NCBI RefSeq assembly: GCF_001590925.1
Contig: NZ_BCTU01000028.1
Location: 31,068 to 95,067 of the forward strand
From: Serratia plymuthica NBRC 102599
GTDB taxonomy: Bacteria; Pseudomonadota; Gammaproteobacteria; Enterobacterales; Enterobacteriaceae
DNA length: 64,000 bases
Reading direction: 5' to 3'
Shown here: one piece after another, positions 50,042 through 59,316 of the stretch
How the letters are laid out: each line of letters begins with the position of its first letter
Numbering within the stretch: the stretch's first letter is position 1
Notes under the pieces: model-generated
The model's database searches: none
Seen by the model: only the letters and a program-made list of their open reading frames with translations
Told to the model about the DNA's origin: nothing
Position numbers and translations under genes: made by a program

Positions 50042-51691
50042 ATGGAAATATTTTTTACAATCCTCATTTTGATCCTGGTGGTTTCCCTGTCCGGGGTGGT
50101 GACACGTATGTTGCCGTTCCAGATACCGCTGCCGTTAATGCAAATTGCCATCGGGGCTCTGCTGGCCTGGCCGCATTTTGGGCTGCATGTCGACTTTGAC
50201 CCCGAACTGTTCCTGGTGCTGTTTATCCCGCCGCTGCTGTTTGCCGACGGTTGGAAAACCCCAACGCGTAAATTTCTGCATCACGGCCGTGAAATCCTGG
50301 GGCTGGCGCTGGTGCTGGTGTTGCTTACCGTGGTCGGTGTCGGTTACCTGATTTACGCCATGGTGCCGGGTATCCCGCTGGTGGCGGCGTTTGCGCTGGC
50401 GGCAGTGCTGTCGCCAACGGACGCCGTGGCGCTGGGCGGCATCGTCGGTAAAGGGCGTATTCCGAAACCGATCATGGGCGTGCTGGAAGGCGAGGCGCTG
50501 ATGAACGACGCGTCCGGCCTGGTTTCGCTCAAATTCGCCATCGCGGTGGCGATGGGTACCATGGTGTTTACCGTGGGCGGCGCTACCCTGGAGTTCCTGA
50601 AGGTCGCTATCGGCGGCCTGCTGGCCGGTGTGGCTGTCACCTGGTGCTACAGCAAATCGCTGCGGATGATGAGCCGCTGGAGCGGCGATGATCCGGCCAC
50701 GCAGATCGTGTTCCTGCTGCTGTTGCCGTTCGCTTCCTATTTGATTGCCGAACATATCGGCGTCTCCGGCATTCTGGCTGCGGTTGCCGCGGGGATGACC
50801 ATCAGCCAGTCCGGCGTGATCCGCAATGCGCCACTGGCGATGCGCCTGCGCGCCAACAGCGTCTGGGCGATGCTGGAGTTCGTGTTTAACGGCATGGTGT
50901 TTATCATGTTGGGGCTGCAACTGCCGGGGATTCTGGAAACCTCAATCCTGCAGGCAGAGCTGGATCCGACCATTCAGACCTGGTACCTGTTCGCCGACGT
51001 GGCGATTATCTACGCAGCGTTGTTGTTGTTGCGCTTTACCTGGCTGTGGCTGATGAAAAACGCCAGCCGGCGTTTTATGAAAAAACGGCCATTGCAGTTT
51101 GGCGATTACAGTACGCGTGAGCTGTGGATAGCGTCGTTCGCTGGGGTGCGCGGGGCAATCACGCTGGCCGGCGTGCTGTCGATCCCGCTGCTGTTAAGTG
51201 ACGGCACCGCCTTCCCGGCGCGCTATCAGTTGGTGTTCATCGCCGCCGGCGTGATCCTGCTTTCACTGATCGTCGGCGTGATGGCATTGCCGTTGCTGCT
51301 GCGCGGCGTAGTGGTGGCGGACAAGAGCGCCAGCAAGAGCGAGGAGCGGATGGCGATTGCCATGGCGGCGGAAGTGGCGATCGAAAGCATCAACAAGATG
51401 GAAGAACGCCTGGCCGTCGACGTGGAAGAAAACATCGACCCGCAGGTGCTGAAAGAGATCAGTTCACGGGTCGTGGGCACGTTGCGGCGGCGCATCACCA
51501 CCAAAGACGATATCGAAAATGCGCTGATGCTGGAGAACCTCGAGCGACGCTTCCGCCTGACCGCGCTGCGCGCCGAGCGCGGGGAGCTGTATCACCTGCG
51601 CGCAACGCAGAAAATCAGCAACGAGACGCTGCAAAAGCTGTTGCACGATCTCGACCTGCTGGAAGCGCTGCTGATAGAGCGCGAAGGGTAA
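50042..51691 (+). CDS. yjcE: CPA1 Na+/H+ antiporter YjcE
   Basis: 549 residues, the E. coli length, and near-identical pattern over long blocks (PFQIPLPLMQIAIGALLAW, AAVLSPTDAVAL, EGEALMNDASGLVSLKFA with the ion-binding Asn-Asp). Twelve membrane helices, then a ~120-residue cytosolic C-terminal domain rich in charged helices. Exchanges Na+ (possibly K+) for H+; physiological role not settled in E. coli. Confidence 0.94.
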   Translation: MEIFFTILILILVVSLSGVVTRMLPFQIPLPLMQIAIGALLAWPHFGLHVDFDPELFLVLFIPPLLFADGWKTPTRKFLHHGREILGLALVLVLLTVVGVGYLIYAMVPGIPLVAAFALAAVLSPTDAVALGGIVGKGRIPKPIMGVLEGEALMNDASGLVSLKFAIAVAMGTMVFTVGGATLEFLKVAIGGLLAGVAVTWCYSKSLRMMSRWSGDDPATQIVFLLLLPFASYLIAEHIGVSGILAAVAAGMTISQSGVIRNAPLAMRLRANSVWAMLEFVFNGMVFIMLGLQLPGILETSILQAELDPTIQTWYLFADVAIIYAALLLLRFTWLWLMKNASRRFMKKRPLQFGDYSTRELWIASFAGVRGAITLAGVLSIPLLLSDGTAFPARYQLVFIAAGVILLSLIVGVMALPLLLRGVVVADKSASKSEERMAIAMAAEVAIESINKMEERLAVDVEENIDPQVLKEISSRVVGTLRRRITTKDDIENALMLENLERRFRLTALRAERGELYHLRATQKISNETLQKLLHDLDLLEALLIEREG

Positions 51692-51698
51692 TGCCAAC

Positions 51699-51718
51699 GG
51701 GGCCGCAGACGCGGCCCC
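51699..51718. terminator. Hairpin between convergent yjcE and cidR-like gene
   Basis: GGGGCCGC-AGAC-GCGGCCCC, followed by a short T-rich stretch. Confidence 0.65.
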
Positions 51719-51720
51719 AG

Positions 51721-52608
51721 TTATTTGACCGGCGGCCAGTAGTCGCGGCAGCAGGCGATCCAGGCCTGGGCGCCGTGCGACAGGTAGCTGCCCTGGCGCC
51801 AGATGAGCCCTACACGCCATTCCATCCGCGGCTCAAGCGGCAGCCAGATCAGGTTTTCTTTATCCAGCCACTGGCAAACTGGCTCCGGCAGGGTAGCGAT
51901 GCCGACCCCGGCCTGCACCATCGATGCCAGGAAATCCCACTGCCCGCTGCGTACGGCAATCTGCGGTTCAAAACCGGCCAGGCGGAACGCCTTCATCAGC
52001 ATTTTGTACAGCGAGAAATCCTCGTTATAAATCAGGATCGGCCAGTTGGCCAATTCGGCGATATCGATGCTGGTGCGGTTAAGCCAGTGCGGCGTACGCG
52101 GCGCAACCACGCACATCGGATGGCTCAGCAGCGGCAAGAAAGTCAGCGGTTGATCCAGGTCGACGGGCAATATCGTCATCGCCAGATCCAGTTCGCCGGA
52201 CATCACCGCCTGCTCGACCGACAACCCGCCCAGCTCGGAAATTTTCAGTTCAATGCCAGGATAGGTCTGGCGAAACCGGCGGATCAAATCTGCTATCTGC
52301 CGACCGACCATTGGCGGGATACCCAGCCGCAACACGCCTTTTTTCACCGAACTGATGTCTTCCAGTTCGGCCTCCAGTTGGCGGAACTCATCAAGGATCG
52401 CCAACCCACGCTGGTACACTGCCTGGCCGCTGTCGGTCAGGTGCAGCTTGCGTCCTTCGCGGATCAGCAGCGTACACTCCAACTCTTCTTCCAGATGCCG
52501 CAGCATCTTGCTGATGGTCGGCTGGGTGACGAACAGTTTCTCCGCCGCGCGGGTGAAGCTTTGCTGGCGCACGACTTCCACGAAGTAACGCAGGGTACGG
52601 ACATCCAC
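51721..52608 (-). CDS. cidR: LysR-family regulator, CidR-like
   Basis: 295 residues from GTG at 52608 behind GAGGAG. Winged helix MDVRTLRYFVEVVRQQSFTR and AAEKLFVTQPTISKMLRHLE, then an effector domain. It is divergent from the cidA/cidB pair with 135 bases between, the arrangement of CidR regulators that activate cidAB in response to acetate or overflow metabolism in Firmicutes and similar operons in enterics. The name is inferred mainly from context. Confidence 0.8.
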   Translation of the reverse strand: MDVRTLRYFVEVVRQQSFTRAAEKLFVTQPTISKMLRHLEEELECTLLIREGRKLHLTDSGQAVYQRGLAILDEFRQLEAELEDISSVKKGVLRLGIPPMVGRQIADLIRRFRQTYPGIELKISELGGLSVEQAVMSGELDLAMTILPVDLDQPLTFLPLLSHPMCVVAPRTPHWLNRTSIDIAELANWPILIYNEDFSLYKMLMKAFRLAGFEPQIAVRSGQWDFLASMVQAGVGIATLPEPVCQWLDKENLIWLPLEPRMEWRVGLIWRQGSYLSHGAQAWIACCRDYWPPVK

Positions 52609-52743
52609 GTTGGGCTCTCCTCAGGGCAATACCGGCGGGAAACTATTCCCTGATGGCATGATATTGATGATTTTAATTCATTTCAGGCAAGGTTTCCTGG
52701 CCGCGTATACTGCAAACCTTGAATTTTTTTGAGGTTATCTTCC

Positions 52744-53166
52744 ATGTCATTGGCGTTACGCCGCGCAGCCCCCTCTTTGTTGACCCGCCTGCAGGTGCCG
52801 GTTCAGGTTGTTTTGTATGCGGTGCTGTTTCTGATTGCCGACCGGTTGGTAAAGCAATTTCATCTGCCGCTGCCCGCCAACATTGTCGGCATGCTGATGC
52901 TGCTGGCGCTGATCCTGCTGAGGGTTTTACCGTTGAGCTGGGTCAGGGCCGGTTCACGCTGGCTGCTGGCAGAAATGCTGCTGTTTTTTGTCCCGGCGGT
53001 GGTGGCGCTGGTCAACTATGCCCAGTTGCTGATGGTGGAGGGCTGGAAGATTTTCCTGGTGATTGCGATCAGTACCATGCTGACACTCGGCGCAACCGGG
53101 CTGGTGGTCGATCGGGTATACCGTCTAGAGGTTTGGCTGCAGAGACGGAAACAGCGCGATGAATGA
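52744..53166 (+). CDS. cidA: CidA/LrgA-family holin-like protein
   Basis: Inner-membrane protein of 140 residues with four helices; QVVLYAVLFLIADRLVKQF and LPLPANIVGMLMLLALILLR carry the LrgA pattern (P-x-x-I-x-G-M). ATG at 52744 follows GAGG; a TTG five codons upstream is possible. Family proteins act like holins in programmed lysis or as metabolite exporters (pyruvate, glycolate) with the LrgB partner. Its end overlaps the cidB start by eight bases. Confidence 0.88.
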   Translation: MSLALRRAAPSLLTRLQVPVQVVLYAVLFLIADRLVKQFHLPLPANIVGMLMLLALILLRVLPLSWVRAGSRWLLAEMLLFFVPAVVALVNYAQLLMVEGWKIFLVIAISTMLTLGATGLVVDRVYRLEVWLQRRKQRDE

Positions 53167-53848
53167 TTTTATCCTTAGTCTGGCCTGCTTTCTGGCAACG
53201 CTGGCGTTGTACTTCGCCAATAAGAAGCTCTATCGCCGCCATCGCACTTTGCTGCTGATGCCGTTGGTGCTGACCCCCATGATCCTGGTGCTGTTGCTGG
53301 TGGTGACGCATATCTCGTATCAGGATTACATCGGTGAAACGCACTGGCTGCTGTGGTTGTTGGGGCCGGCGACTATCGCGTTTGCAGTGCCGGTCTATGA
53401 AAATCTGCATATTATCCGCCGCCACTGGCTGTCGCTCACCGCCGGGGTATTGACGGCGGTTTTGGTGGCGGTTTACAGCTCGGTGTGGCTGGCGCGGCTG
53501 CTAACGCTGCCTGAAGAGGTACAGCGCAGCCTGGCGGTGCGTTCCATCACCACGCCGTTTGCGCTGGAGGCCGCCAAACAGATGGGGGGCCAGCCGGATT
53601 TAGTGGCGTTGTTCGTGGTGATTACCGGAGTATTCGGCATGGCGGTGGGGGACATTCTGTTCCTGCGGCTGGCGGTGCGCAGCAGCCTGGCCAAGGGCGC
53701 CGGGCTGGGGGCGTCGTCGCACGGTGCCGGCACGGCGAAAGCCTATGAAATGGGACAGGAAGAAGGCGTGGTTTCCAGCCTGGTGATGATGTTGGCGGGG
53801 GTTATCACGGTGATCGCCGCCCCGCTGATTGGCCAGTTAATGTGGTGA
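53159..53848 (+). CDS. cidB: CidB/LrgB-family membrane protein
   Basis: 229 residues with about six helices. NKKLYRRHRTLLLMPLVLTP, AVPVYENLHIIRRHWLSL and VRSITTPFALEAAKQMGGQP are the LrgB motifs; GLGASSHGAGTAKAYEMGQE is diagnostic. Translationally coupled to cidA and expected to work with it; E. coli counterparts are YohJ/YohK. Confidence 0.9.
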   Translation: MNDFILSLACFLATLALYFANKKLYRRHRTLLLMPLVLTPMILVLLLVVTHISYQDYIGETHWLLWLLGPATIAFAVPVYENLHIIRRHWLSLTAGVLTAVLVAVYSSVWLARLLTLPEEVQRSLAVRSITTPFALEAAKQMGGQPDLVALFVVITGVFGMAVGDILFLRLAVRSSLAKGAGLGASSHGAGTAKAYEMGQEEGVVSSLVMMLAGVITVIAAPLIGQLMW

Positions 53849-53860
53849 GTCTGTCGATGG

Positions 53861-53889
53861 AGGTCTGCGGCGACGAGCGCCGCAGACCT
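53861..53889. terminator. Hairpin between convergent cidB and the NRPS gene
   Basis: AGGTCTGCGGCG-ACGAG-CGCCGCAGACCT, a 12-base perfect stem; little T-run on either strand. Confidence 0.75.
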
Positions 53890-53895
53890 GTTATA

Positions 53896-56800
53896 TCAAT
53901 GAATATCGTCGAGTATCACCGGTGAACGAGTAGATTCGCGCAAGGCACGGCCGATCTCATCATGGCTGGAGATAATGGAGTTATGGTTGCAGGCCAGGGG
54001 ATGCACGTGCAGATGCCGACTAATCGCCGAAAGGCCGTTGTCGGCGATCGCCAGTAATTCCCGCTCATCGCCGATACCTGCGAGGTTCAGGTTTGTATCC
54101 TCGGTGGCCTTGAACAGGGTGATCCGCGCATGCTGCAGCGGTGCGCTGAGCGTTTGTTTCGCCAGCGCCAGCTCCGTCGGTTCCGCCTTCAGCGCTCTGT
54201 CGGCTGCCTCGCCATCGATGCCCAACATTGCCAGCATCGGTGCCAACATGCCGGGTTCACTGCGGATTTGGAACTGCGTTCGGTAAAACGTATCGAGCAA
54301 GAACAGCTGAATATCACGGTAGCCTTGGCTCTCAAGCTGGGCGGCCATTTCCAGCGCAATCAACCCTCCCAGTGACCAACCTAGCAAGCGTACGGGATGA
54401 GAGGGCGACAGCCGCATATGGCCGAGATAGTACGATGCCAGTTCGCGCAGTGAAGTGATGTGCGGTTGCTGGAACAGGTTGTAATTGTTGACCCCGAAGA
54501 CATTGAAATCCTTCTCCAGAGAGTTCGCCAGATCGCGATAAACATCGCAGCCGGTGACGGCCGGATGAATCATCCAGACGTTGTCGGTGCCGGACGAGCG
54601 GTTCAGACGTTTAATCTGCTTGAAATTAAAGCTGGCCTGGTTCAAGTTCGTCAGCAGTTGTTGCAGCGGCGCGGGAGCCGCCAGCGTTGTGTCGGGGGTA
54701 ACACCCTCGGTGAGGATGCGCGCTTGCCGGCGCAGGGTGGGGTGCGCAAACAGCGTTTTAATACTCAGCGAATATCCGCTGCGTTTCAGCTTGATCAGCA
54801 ACTGAATGGCGTGCAGCGAATGGCCGCCGAGCGCGAAAAAGTCGTCATCCAGGCCGATGCGTTCTGTGCCAAGCAACTCCCCCCAAAATGTGGCAAGCTG
54901 CCGTTCCTGCGGAGTCTGCGGCGGTACATAAGGCACTGTATCCTGCAACGGGGTAGGGGCCGGCAGGGCTTTGCGATCCAGCTTGCCGTTAGGGGAGAGT
55001 GGGAATGCCTCCAGCCGGATAAAACTGGATGGCACCATATAATCCGGCAAATGTTGCTGCAACTGACGGCGCCAGTCGGTGGGGTGCGCGTCTTTATCCG
55101 GCGCGATGACATACGCCACCAGGCGTTTCCCGCCATGGGCGTCTTCTTTTGCCAGGATCGCGGCGTCTTCCACGCCGGCGCATAGTCTCAATTGCTGCTC
55201 AATCTCCCCCAACTCAATGCGTACGCCATGGATCTTGACCTGGAAATCGTTCCTGCCCAGATATTCGATATTGCCATCCGCCAGCCAGCGCGCAAGGTCA
55301 CCTGTTTTATACAGGCGCGCCTGAGGATCGTGGCTGAAAGGATCGGCAATGAAACGTTCTGTGCTTAATTCCGGTCGATTCAGGTAGCCGCGGGCAACCT
55401 GAATACCGCCGATATGCAGTTCACCGGCGACGCCGGGCGGCAGTGGCTGCAACTGATTGTCCAGAATATAGAGCTGAGTATTGGCGATAGGCTTGCCGAT
55501 CGGCACCAGTGCCCGTTCGTCATCGGGACGACAATGCCAGCTGGAAACATCCACAGCCGCCTCCGTCGGGCCATAGAGGTTGTGCAGTTCCGCTTGCGGC
55601 AATTGCCGCAGGCAGCGCTGCACCGTGGCGAGCGGCAGAGCTTCGCCGCTGCACATGATGCGCCGCAAGGCGTTGCACTGCGCCATGTCGCCATGCCGTA
55701 AAAACAGTTGCAGCATTGAGGGAACAAAGTGCAGCGTGGTGACGCCGTATTTTGCGATGCAGGCGCTCAGATACTCCGGATCCTGATGGCCGCCCGGTTT
55801 GGCGAGGGCCAGCCGGGCTCCAACCATCAGCGGCCAGAAGAATTCCCAAACTGACACGTCGAAGCTGAACGGCGTTTTTTGCAACACCACATCCTCCGAC
55901 GTCAGCGGATAAGCTTGTTGCATCCATAACAGGCGATTGATGACCCCACGGTGTTCATTCATCACCCCTTTGGGTTTCCCCGTCGAACCGGAAGTATAAA
56001 TGACATAGGCCAGGCTGCGCTGCGGATCAGAAGCCAGTGGCGCAAGGTTGTCCGCCGACGTGTGCCGCCAAAGGTGGCTGTCGCGCTGCAGATGCAAACG
56101 CGGGACTGTGATGTCGCGGAGCGGGCGCAATGCGTGTTCGCCGCCGTCGTCGATCAGCACATACTTAGCGCCGCAATCTTGCAACATATGGCGCAAGCGA
56201 TCCTGTGGGTAATCGGGATCGAGCGGTACATAAGCTGCGCCCGCTTTTAAAATGGCGTACAGGGCGATCACCATTTCCGGTCCACGGTCAACGCAAAGTG
56301 CAATACGATCATCCGGTTGCAAACCTTGCTGCCGCAGGAACGCGGCAAACCGGTTGGCCTGCAGATTCAATTGACGATAGCTGATCGAATGGTGTTCGTA
56401 GCAGAGGGCCGGAGCGTCCGGTGTGCACTCAGCCTGCCGTTCCAAAAACTGATGCAAACTTTGCGGCATGTCTGCCCAGACTTGATGCGTATTATTCCAT
56501 TGGTGGAAAATCTGCTGCTGTTCGTTTGGCAGCAGCAGCGGCAGTTTCCCCACAGGCAGTGCCGGATCTCCGTCCAGCACTTCGTCGAGTAACCTTATGA
56601 TGCGGGCGGCGATGCGCTCGCCATCCTCGTGGCTGAACCAAGCCTGATTGAGGTTAAATTCCAGCAGGGGATCCTCGCCAGGAAGATAGTGGCGCAGGTA
56701 AATGCCCAGCGGCAATTGTTCATGGCCATGGTGCATATTCTCAACCTTAAACTGGCTGCCTTCCAGCTCGATGTCGGTAGGGAAAACTTCCAGCGAAAAA

Positions 56801-57837
56801 CTGATATCAAACAGCTGACGCCTTCCTTGTTGGTGCAGATTTAAGTGACGGTTAAGCTCGGCAATGGGGAAGCGTTGATGGCGATAGCATTGCCGCAATT
56901 CGCCGCCAATTTGCCGCAACAGATCTGCGAAGGAGTGCTGCAGATCGACGTTGATGCGCAGTGGGATCATGGAAGAGAACATCCCCAGCGTTTGTTTATG
57001 ATCTGCGGTGCTGCGGTTGTGAACCGGAACGCCCAAAATGACGTGTTCCATCTGCCAAATCCGGGCGAACCAAAGGGCAATCAAGGCGGTGAAGAAATGC
57101 ATCGCCGAGCTACCCCGTTCGGCCGCATAGCGCTCCAGTTGAAGAAAACGCTCGTGCGGCAGACGTTTGATAACTTGGCTGCTAGGGTAGGTTTGCTGCT
57201 CGCAGTAATTCTGACGGCGCTCCAATATTGGAGACGGGGCCGCGGCAAAGCGTTGCAGCCACCAGTCGCGGTCGCGTTCATAACGTGATGATTGCTGATA
57301 GGCCTGGTCGCTGACGACGAAGTTTTGGTAACAAGAGGCGCCGATCTGGCCTTCTTCTCCGGCTTTTAATTGCTTATAACGATCCATGATCATGCGGCTT
57401 AACAAAGAGATTGAGGTGCCATCCGCAATCAGATGATGGGACGCCAGTAACCACAGCGTCGTGGTGTCGTTCACCCTGGCGACATGACAACGCCAAAGCA
57501 AATCTTCGTAGAGCTGATAAGGCTGAATAAATTTGCTTCGCAAATGTGTTTTCGCCTGGTTGAATGCATCATTTTCCTTTGAGAAATCATGGTAATGTAA
57601 CTCAATTTGTTTTTTGAACAGCGGCTCCTGAATGACACCTTGAGGTGCTTCTTTCAGGGTGGTTTGCAGAGCATCGTGTTGTTGCTGGATTTGGCGGATA
57701 GCTTCTTTAAACAACGGGAGTGAGATTTCCCGTTCCACATGCCATAAACACCCTACGTTATACAATGGGATCTCGGGATTCAAAGATTGGTCGAGCCACA
57801 CAGCCTGTTGCACGGTTGTCAGAGAATAAGCGGACAC
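53896..57837 (-). CDS. swrW: Single-module NRPS, serrawettin W1 (serratamolide) synthetase type
   Basis: 1313 residues from GTG at 57837 (GGAGGTGG upstream). Domains: condensation (about 1-430; active site HHLIADG at 134-140), adenylation (about 455-960; IYTSGSTGKPKGV, NLYGPTEAAVD), carrier (about 990-1050; FFALGGHSLHAIQ, Ser carries phosphopantetheine) and thioesterase (about 1075-1313; GWSLGG, LDT, NHNS triad). The adenylation code read against EntF is DVWHMSLVDK, a serine code. Length and C-A-T-TE order equal SwrW of S. marcescens, which joins 3-hydroxydecanoate to L-serine and dimerises it to the cyclic biosurfactant. EntF is excluded by the absence of other enterobactin genes. No MbtH or PPTase gene is nearby. 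Confidence 0.85.
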   Translation of the reverse strand: MSAYSLTTVQQAVWLDQSLNPEIPLYNVGCLWHVEREISLPLFKEAIRQIQQQHDALQTTLKEAPQGVIQEPLFKKQIELHYHDFSKENDAFNQAKTHLRSKFIQPYQLYEDLLWRCHVARVNDTTTLWLLASHHLIADGTSISLLSRMIMDRYKQLKAGEEGQIGASCYQNFVVSDQAYQQSSRYERDRDWWLQRFAAAPSPILERRQNYCEQQTYPSSQVIKRLPHERFLQLERYAAERGSSAMHFFTALIALWFARIWQMEHVILGVPVHNRSTADHKQTLGMFSSMIPLRINVDLQHSFADLLRQIGGELRQCYRHQRFPIAELNRHLNLHQQGRRQLFDISFSLEVFPTDIELEGSQFKVENMHHGHEQLPLGIYLRHYLPGEDPLLEFNLNQAWFSHEDGERIAARIIRLLDEVLDGDPALPVGKLPLLLPNEQQQIFHQWNNTHQVWADMPQSLHQFLERQAECTPDAPALCYEHHSISYRQLNLQANRFAAFLRQQGLQPDDRIALCVDRGPEMVIALYAILKAGAAYVPLDPDYPQDRLRHMLQDCGAKYVLIDDGGEHALRPLRDITVPRLHLQRDSHLWRHTSADNLAPLASDPQRSLAYVIYTSGSTGKPKGVMNEHRGVINRLLWMQQAYPLTSEDVVLQKTPFSFDVSVWEFFWPLMVGARLALAKPGGHQDPEYLSACIAKYGVTTLHFVPSMLQLFLRHGDMAQCNALRRIMCSGEALPLATVQRCLRQLPQAELHNLYGPTEAAVDVSSWHCRPDDERALVPIGKPIANTQLYILDNQLQPLPPGVAGELHIGGIQVARGYLNRPELSTERFIADPFSHDPQARLYKTGDLARWLADGNIEYLGRNDFQVKIHGVRIELGEIEQQLRLCAGVEDAAILAKEDAHGGKRLVAYVIAPDKDAHPTDWRRQLQQHLPDYMVPSSFIRLEAFPLSPNGKLDRKALPAPTPLQDTVPYVPPQTPQERQLATFWGELLGTERIGLDDDFFALGGHSLHAIQLLIKLKRSGYSLSIKTLFAHPTLRRQARILTEGVTPDTTLAAPAPLQQLLTNLNQASFNFKQIKRLNRSSGTDNVWMIHPAVTGCDVYRDLANSLEKDFNVFGVNNYNLFQQPHITSLRELASYYLGHMRLSPSHPVRLLGWSLGGLIALEMAAQLESQGYRDIQLFLLDTFYRTQFQIRSEPGMLAPMLAMLGIDGEAADRALKAEPTELALAKQTLSAPLQHARITLFKATEDTNLNLAGIGDERELLAIADNGLSAISRHLHVHPLACNHNSIISSHDEIGRALRESTRSPVILDDIH

Positions 57838-58493
57838 GGAACCACCTCCATAAATTAGGAATCAATCGACTTAAATAGAGTTAGCAGTCGTTAAGCACCC
57901 GAATATTATAAAAGGTGAAAATTGAATTGGCCTGGGTTTGCATTAATTTTTTTTAATGGTTTTTTGTAATAATGTAAAATGTTTTTATTTTAATTCTAAT
58001 TATTTCATTTTTATTTTTTTTGCAATCAGTTCGTCAGGTAGAATATATTTGAATGATCATTATTATAATGACAGTCAACTCTCACTTGTTTGTTTCATCT
58101 GTTTGTTTATATTGTCTTTTTTCTTTATTTTTTTATATTGATGTTAGACTTATACAGTGAGTTTATCCTTGTGATTATCCTCCCTGGATACCTTCGGCAG
58201 ATCGCAACGTGTTGAACTTAAAAAATAATAAAGAATTATTTATGCAATATTCTTATGAATGCAATGATAAACAGGGGGGCGGCGGGGCGCTATTAATGAT
58301 CTTTTATATGACGGTAAAATTAAGTTGAGATGAATAATCCGTTATCAGACAGGTTTTAGTTAACTTTAATAATATGGAAATGATATTAGCGGGGGTTGTT
58401 AACCATTTAATTATTGGTGGGTACCTTTTCTCGCGGCAACGCGTTGGGCTATGGCTATGAGTGGCCCTCATTTTCTGAGGGCCGTGAGGGTTG
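57838..58493. promoter_or_regulatory. 656-base AT-rich region upstream of the NRPS
   Basis: No gene is supported; a 61-codon Phe-rich frame at 57956-58141 is probably chance. The stretch 57900-58400 is strikingly AT-rich compared with its neighbours, which suggests curved, H-NS-bound regulatory DNA and the edge of acquired DNA. The synthetase promoter must lie here. At the right end GGCCCTCA-TTTTC-TGAGGGCC (58464-58484) forms a hairpin after the amidotransferase gene. Confidence 0.6.
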
Positions 58494-59189
58494 TCAGATT
58501 TGTGCAGCGGTCTTAATCAGCTCGACCAGCAGCGGCGACAGCTCATCGCGCAACGCGGCACGTTCGGACTGGAACAGCGTAGCGGCGTAAAAACGGTGTC
58601 CCGGCAGCTCTATCGAACGTACGTCACCTGCGTGGTCATGGCTACTGATAATCAGCGGGTGTTGCTGCAGATCGGCAACGAACTCCGGGTTAACGCCGAA
58701 ATTGCAGTGGTAGCCTTCATGCGTTTCCAGCTTGCCGTAAGCGCGGGCGACCAGCGTGTCTGGCTGGAAAATAATGTCCCCGCTTTTTTCCACCAGCGAA
58801 CAGCTCAACGGAGCGATAACCAGCCGGCCGCCGGTATCGGTTTCCGCATGTCCGGCATCGTGCCAGCCCATAACGTTACGAGCGTATTCCACAATCGCAT
58901 ACTGGAAGCCACCGCAGGAGCCGAGGAAGGGGATATTCTGTTCGCGAGCATGGCGAATGGTCATAAAGACGCCATCGTCATGGTTGTATGGGCTGCCGGG
59001 TACCACCCAGATAGCATCATAATCCTGCAATACCGAGGTGTCGGTGAGGGTTTCTGTGGGCAGCCAGTGGGATTGAATATCGACGTTAAGGTGTGCGGCG
59101 GTGAGCTGGAGAGCGACGGGGATGGCCTGGTGAGATACGGCCTGGGGTTTGTAGTCACCGACCAGAGCAATGCGGACGTGAGTTTTCAT
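58494..59189 (-). CDS. CTP-synthase-like glutamine amidotransferase domain protein
   Basis: 231 residues, a lone class I glutamine amidotransferase fold resembling the C-terminal half of PyrG (MKTHVRIALVGDYKPQAVSH; VVPGSPYNHDDG). The nucleophile elbow is FLGSCGGFQYAIVEYA with Cys at about 93; PGHRFYAATLFQSE near residue 200 supplies the His and Glu. The synthetase half of PyrG is absent, so it is not CTP synthase; family entries are named 'CTP synthase C-terminal region-related'. Substrate unknown. AAGGAAA precedes the ATG. Confidence 0.8.
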   Translation of the reverse strand: MKTHVRIALVGDYKPQAVSHQAIPVALQLTAAHLNVDIQSHWLPTETLTDTSVLQDYDAIWVVPGSPYNHDDGVFMTIRHAREQNIPFLGSCGGFQYAIVEYARNVMGWHDAGHAETDTGGRLVIAPLSCSLVEKSGDIIFQPDTLVARAYGKLETHEGYHCNFGVNPEFVADLQQHPLIISSHDHAGDVRSIELPGHRFYAATLFQSERAALRDELSPLLVELIKTAAQI

Positions 59190-59271
59190 CGTTTCCTTTT
59201 CCTGTGCGGGTAAAAAAAGAGGTTACAGCAAAGCCGAAGGGCCGACAGCAGGTTTTTTAAACGCAACGCAC

Positions 59272-59298
59272 AAAAAAGCCCGGCGTTTTGGCCGGGCT
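59272..59298 (-). terminator. Terminator of lpxP
   Basis: Minus-strand AGCCCGGC-CAAAAC-GCCGGGCT followed by TTTTT. Confidence 0.9.
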
Positions 59299-59316
59299 GG
59301 GAAACAGAATCTGGGC

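Noticed and set aside
53896..57837. Enterobactin synthase EntF
   Set aside because: Same domain order and serine code, but no entABCDE or fep genes nearby and the length and lone setting fit SwrW.
57956..58141. 61-codon frame upstream of the NRPS
   Set aside because: Phe/Leu/Ile-rich translation of AT-rich DNA with no ribosome site.
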